Positions 5,995 to 7,421 of a stretch of DNA of 7,421 nucleotides are shown piece by piece. The notes below the pieces were generated by a model. The model saw only the letters and a program-made list of their open reading frames with translations, did no database searches and was not told where the DNA came from. The number at the start of each line of letters is the position of its first letter. Position 1 is the stretch's first letter. The translations under genes and the position numbers were made by a program. The DNA is from SFDP01 sp051653625 (GTDB lineage Bacteria; Bacillota; Clostridia; Lachnospirales; Lachnospiraceae): positions 1 to 7,421 of the forward strand of contig JBOFWM010000031.1 of NCBI GenBank assembly GCA_051653625.1, in the 5' to 3' direction.

Positions 5995-6062
5995 TGTCAA
6001 TATAAAAATGTAGGTTTAATACAAAATAAAAATGTATGAAAACCTACATTTTTATTTTGTAT
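5995..6062. repeat. probable terminus of an IS21-like element with multiple 11-bp repeats
   Basis: Three copies of ATAAAAATGTA lie just outside the istB stop: direct at 6002-6012 and 6026-6036, inverted at 6045-6055. They build two competing hairpins, a perfect 16-bp inverted repeat (6002-6017 with 6040-6055) and a perfect 15-bp one (6019-6033 with 6048-6062). IS21-family ends are known for repeated transposase-binding sites next to terminal inverted repeats that begin TGT. A TGTCAA at 5995-6000 is a plausible outer tip, but the matching opposite end is not in the window, so the boundary is inferred. The hairpins could also end or fold the istB message. Confidence 0.5.
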
Positions 6063-6063
6063 T

Positions 6064-6822
6064 TTATGATGCATCTTCAGTCATATTCTGTAACTGATCC
6101 TTGAGTCTGTATGAGGGACCATTAATGTTAATAACAGAACAGTGATGAAGCAATCTGTCCAGCAGTGCATTAGTAAGTACTGGCTCATGGAAAATATCTG
6201 CCCACTTTGAAAATGGACTGTTTGTAGTTATTATTGTTGACGATTTTTCATATCTCTTCGATATTAGATTGAAGAAAAGGTTTGCTGAATCAGTATCCAT
6301 CCGCTGATAACCAAGTTCATCAATAATAAGCACCTTATATCTGCAATACCACTTAATTCTTGCATCAAGCCTATTCTCTGATGCTGCCTTTTTTAATTGT
6401 GCAATTAAATCCTGAAATGTTATGAAATATACACTATATCTGTGCTTTGCTGCCTCTATTCCTATAGATACAGAGAGATTTGTTTTTCCTACGCCAGGTG
6501 TTCCACAAAATATAATATTTTCACTGTTTTCAATAAATCTTAAAGTCATTAAATCCATTATCTTAGTCTTATCAACAGATGGCTGAAATCCGAAATCAAA
6601 CTCATTTATTTCTCTTAAATATGGGAAATTAGCTACTTTTACATTTCCTGTAATAAGCTGTTGCTTTTTAAATTTTACTTCCATCTCACTAAGCTCATAA
6701 AGCGCGTCTACCATTGTTTTTGTTCCATCTGCAACTAAATCCAGATATTGGTCAATAGTTTCCTTAATCTTGTTTAATTTAAGCTCATCTAGGTTGTTAA
6801 TTAATGCATTATAATTATTCAT
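6064..6822 (-). CDS. istB: IS21-family helper ATPase IstB
   Basis: AAA+ ATPase related to DnaC that works with the IstA transposase in IS21-type transposition, assembling on target DNA and delivering it to the transpososome. At 252 residues it has the usual IstB length and appears intact. A helical N-terminal region (1-65) precedes the ATPase core: Walker A GTPGVGKT (107-114), FITFQDLIAQL (133-143), Walker B VLIIDELGY (164-172), sensor-1 region TTNSPFSKW (199-207), the ALLDRLLHH segment with Arg223 as arginine-finger candidate (219-227), and SYRLKD (237-242). Ribosome site AAGGAGA (6837-6831) precedes the ATG by 8 bases. The gene that should precede it, istA, is represented only by a frameshifted stub ending 21 bp upstream, so this copy is probably unable to move on its own. 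Orientation is opposite to the genes left of the tRNA. Confidence 0.92.
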   Translation of the reverse strand: MNNYNALINNLDELKLNKIKETIDQYLDLVADGTKTMVDALYELSEMEVKFKKQQLITGNVKVANFPYLREINEFDFGFQPSVDKTKIMDLMTLRFIENSENIIFCGTPGVGKTNLSVSIGIEAAKHRYSVYFITFQDLIAQLKKAASENRLDARIKWYCRYKVLIIDELGYQRMDTDSANLFFNLISKRYEKSSTIITTNSPFSKWADIFHEPVLTNALLDRLLHHCSVININGPSYRLKDQLQNMTEDAS

Positions 6823-6843
6823 AATCTCGTTCTCCTTGTATTT

Positions 6844-7142
6844 TTATTTAAAAAGTAATTCATCTACATCTGTTTCACAAAAAACTTCTTCTATCCAGAC
6901 TCATACTGTTCTTCTTCAAAGCCTTTTAAGAACTCATTGATTTCATTCTCATATTTCTTATGAATTATGTTATATCCATCATCTGTTAATACGCACTCGG
7001 CTTCACAAACAGCCATAAAATCATTAATATAGCAGTCAAAATCTATTGTTTTACAAAGATTATCTTTCATAGAAAACTTAATTCGTTCAATAAATGCATC
7101 TCTGTTTTTGACATAGGGAAGCACTGCCAAAAAACGGTACAT
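6844..7142 (-). pseudogene. truncated, frameshifted coding remnant upstream of istB (possible istA C-terminus)
   Basis: A minus-strand frame from an ATG at 7142 encodes 83 residues (AFIERIKFSMKDNLCKTIDF, then FMAVCEAECVLTDDGYNIIH and a Glu-rich tail) and stops at 6891. In another frame the sequence goes on as VWIEEVFCETDVDELLFK and stops at 6844, just before the istB ribosome site. This suggests one gene end broken by a one- or two-base shift near 6895-6905. There is no ribosome site before 7142, and a stop codon lies directly upstream of that ATG, so the start is not natural; the frame is cut at a junction near 7112-7142. Position and strand are those of istA in IS21 elements, but I see no DDE residues or other diagnostic motif, so identity as the istA tail is inference. 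It could instead be an unrelated small protein. Confidence 0.45.
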
Positions 7143-7421
7143 TTAAAAGTGGTTACGGTATCAATCAAGAGGTTTCCTCACGAGTAACCACAAACCAAAG
7201 CAGTGCTGTCAGCAAGATGCCCAATGCAGTATCATATTTCCCAGAGTTTGGCTACGAAACCTATTGGCGATTGCTTGAACGAATACAAACAGGTGCTTCC
7301 TCTGCGTTTGAGTTTAAGAAAAACAACTACTCAACTTATAAGAATAGGACACATTTTTCACCCATTGGATGCCCGACGGTTCCTACAAGGTGAACACATG
7401 GCTGATTGACTATTGGTGTCC
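7112..7421 (+). pseudogene. frameshifted fragment of an unidentified protein gene (runs off the right edge)
   Basis: A plus-strand frame opens at 7112 (no start codon, no ribosome site) and reads LPKNGTFKSGYGINQEV, then AVSYFPEFGYETYWRLLERI, then FEFKKNNYSTYKNRTHF, ending at TGA 7391. At the T5 run 7354-7358 the protein-like reading moves to another frame, giving TFTHWMPDGSYKVNTWLIDY-type sequence (FTHWMPDGSYKVNTWLIDYW) that is open to base 7421. The aromatic-rich, strand-like character and smooth continuation across the shift indicate a real but broken gene. The sequence brings to mind repeat-type proteins of conjugative elements in Clostridia; that is memory, not a search, and I give no family. 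The 5' part is missing, replaced by the element remnant on the other strand. Confidence 0.5.

Noticed and set aside
5485..6000. 171-codon minus-strand reading frame
   Set aside because: It runs antisense through the tRNA-Leu gene and through the terminator stem. Its GKRDLNPHE... segment is the usual spurious translation of a tRNA complement, and there is no ribosome site.
7203..7409. 68-codon plus-strand frame starting MLSARCPMQ
   Set aside because: It is out of frame with the protein-like reading of the same stretch and has low-quality composition; treated as a shadow.

Overview
The window looks like a low-GC Firmicutes chromosome, most likely class Clostridia and probably near Lachnospiraceae. 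The basis is AT-rich coding sequence, strong AGGAGG-type ribosome sites, a MORN-repeat membrane protein, a 37-kDa nucleoid-associated protein, a DUF2974 hydrolase and an IS21-type IstB. The family-level placement rests on protein resemblance recalled from memory, not on a search.

Layout. (a) 1-1259, minus strand: a water-forming NADH oxidase (nox) running off the left edge, about 419 residues visible. (b) 1260-1450: a divergent intergenic region. It holds a good nox promoter covered by two adjacent 18-bp Rex-like operators (1295-1312 and 1314-1331), and a weaker promoter facing right. (c) 1451-4765, plus strand: a tight four-gene cluster with gaps of 10, 18 and 29 bp. It encodes a small acidic protein, a membrane-anchored MORN-repeat protein, an NdpA/YejK-type nucleoid-associated protein and an Mbeg1-like (DUF2974) alpha/beta hydrolase. 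A fifth gene (4809-5492) follows after 43 bp with its own strong ribosome site and possibly its own promoter. It encodes a Ser-rich, Cys-free protein with a flagellar-cap (FliD-like) flavour. (d) 5510-5749: a strong promoter, tRNA-Leu(AAG) and a long-stem intrinsic terminator. (e) 5750-5994: gene-free sequence with short repeats and an inverted, gapped copy of part of the tRNA. (f) 5995-7142, minus strand: a broken IS21-like element with a repeat-rich terminus, an intact istB and a short frameshifted remnant where istA should be. (g) 7112-7421, plus strand: a fragment of an unrelated protein gene with an internal frameshift, running off the right edge.

How it fits together: the nox promoter architecture suggests NADH/NAD+-responsive control by Rex. 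The 1451-4765 cluster pairs an envelope-anchored scaffold-like protein, a nucleoid protein and a predicted hydrolase. I do not recognise this combination as a named system, and its function is open. The tRNA-Leu terminator region marks the change from an ordered gene cluster to decayed mobile DNA, which fits a tRNA-proximal site of repeated insertion and rearrangement.
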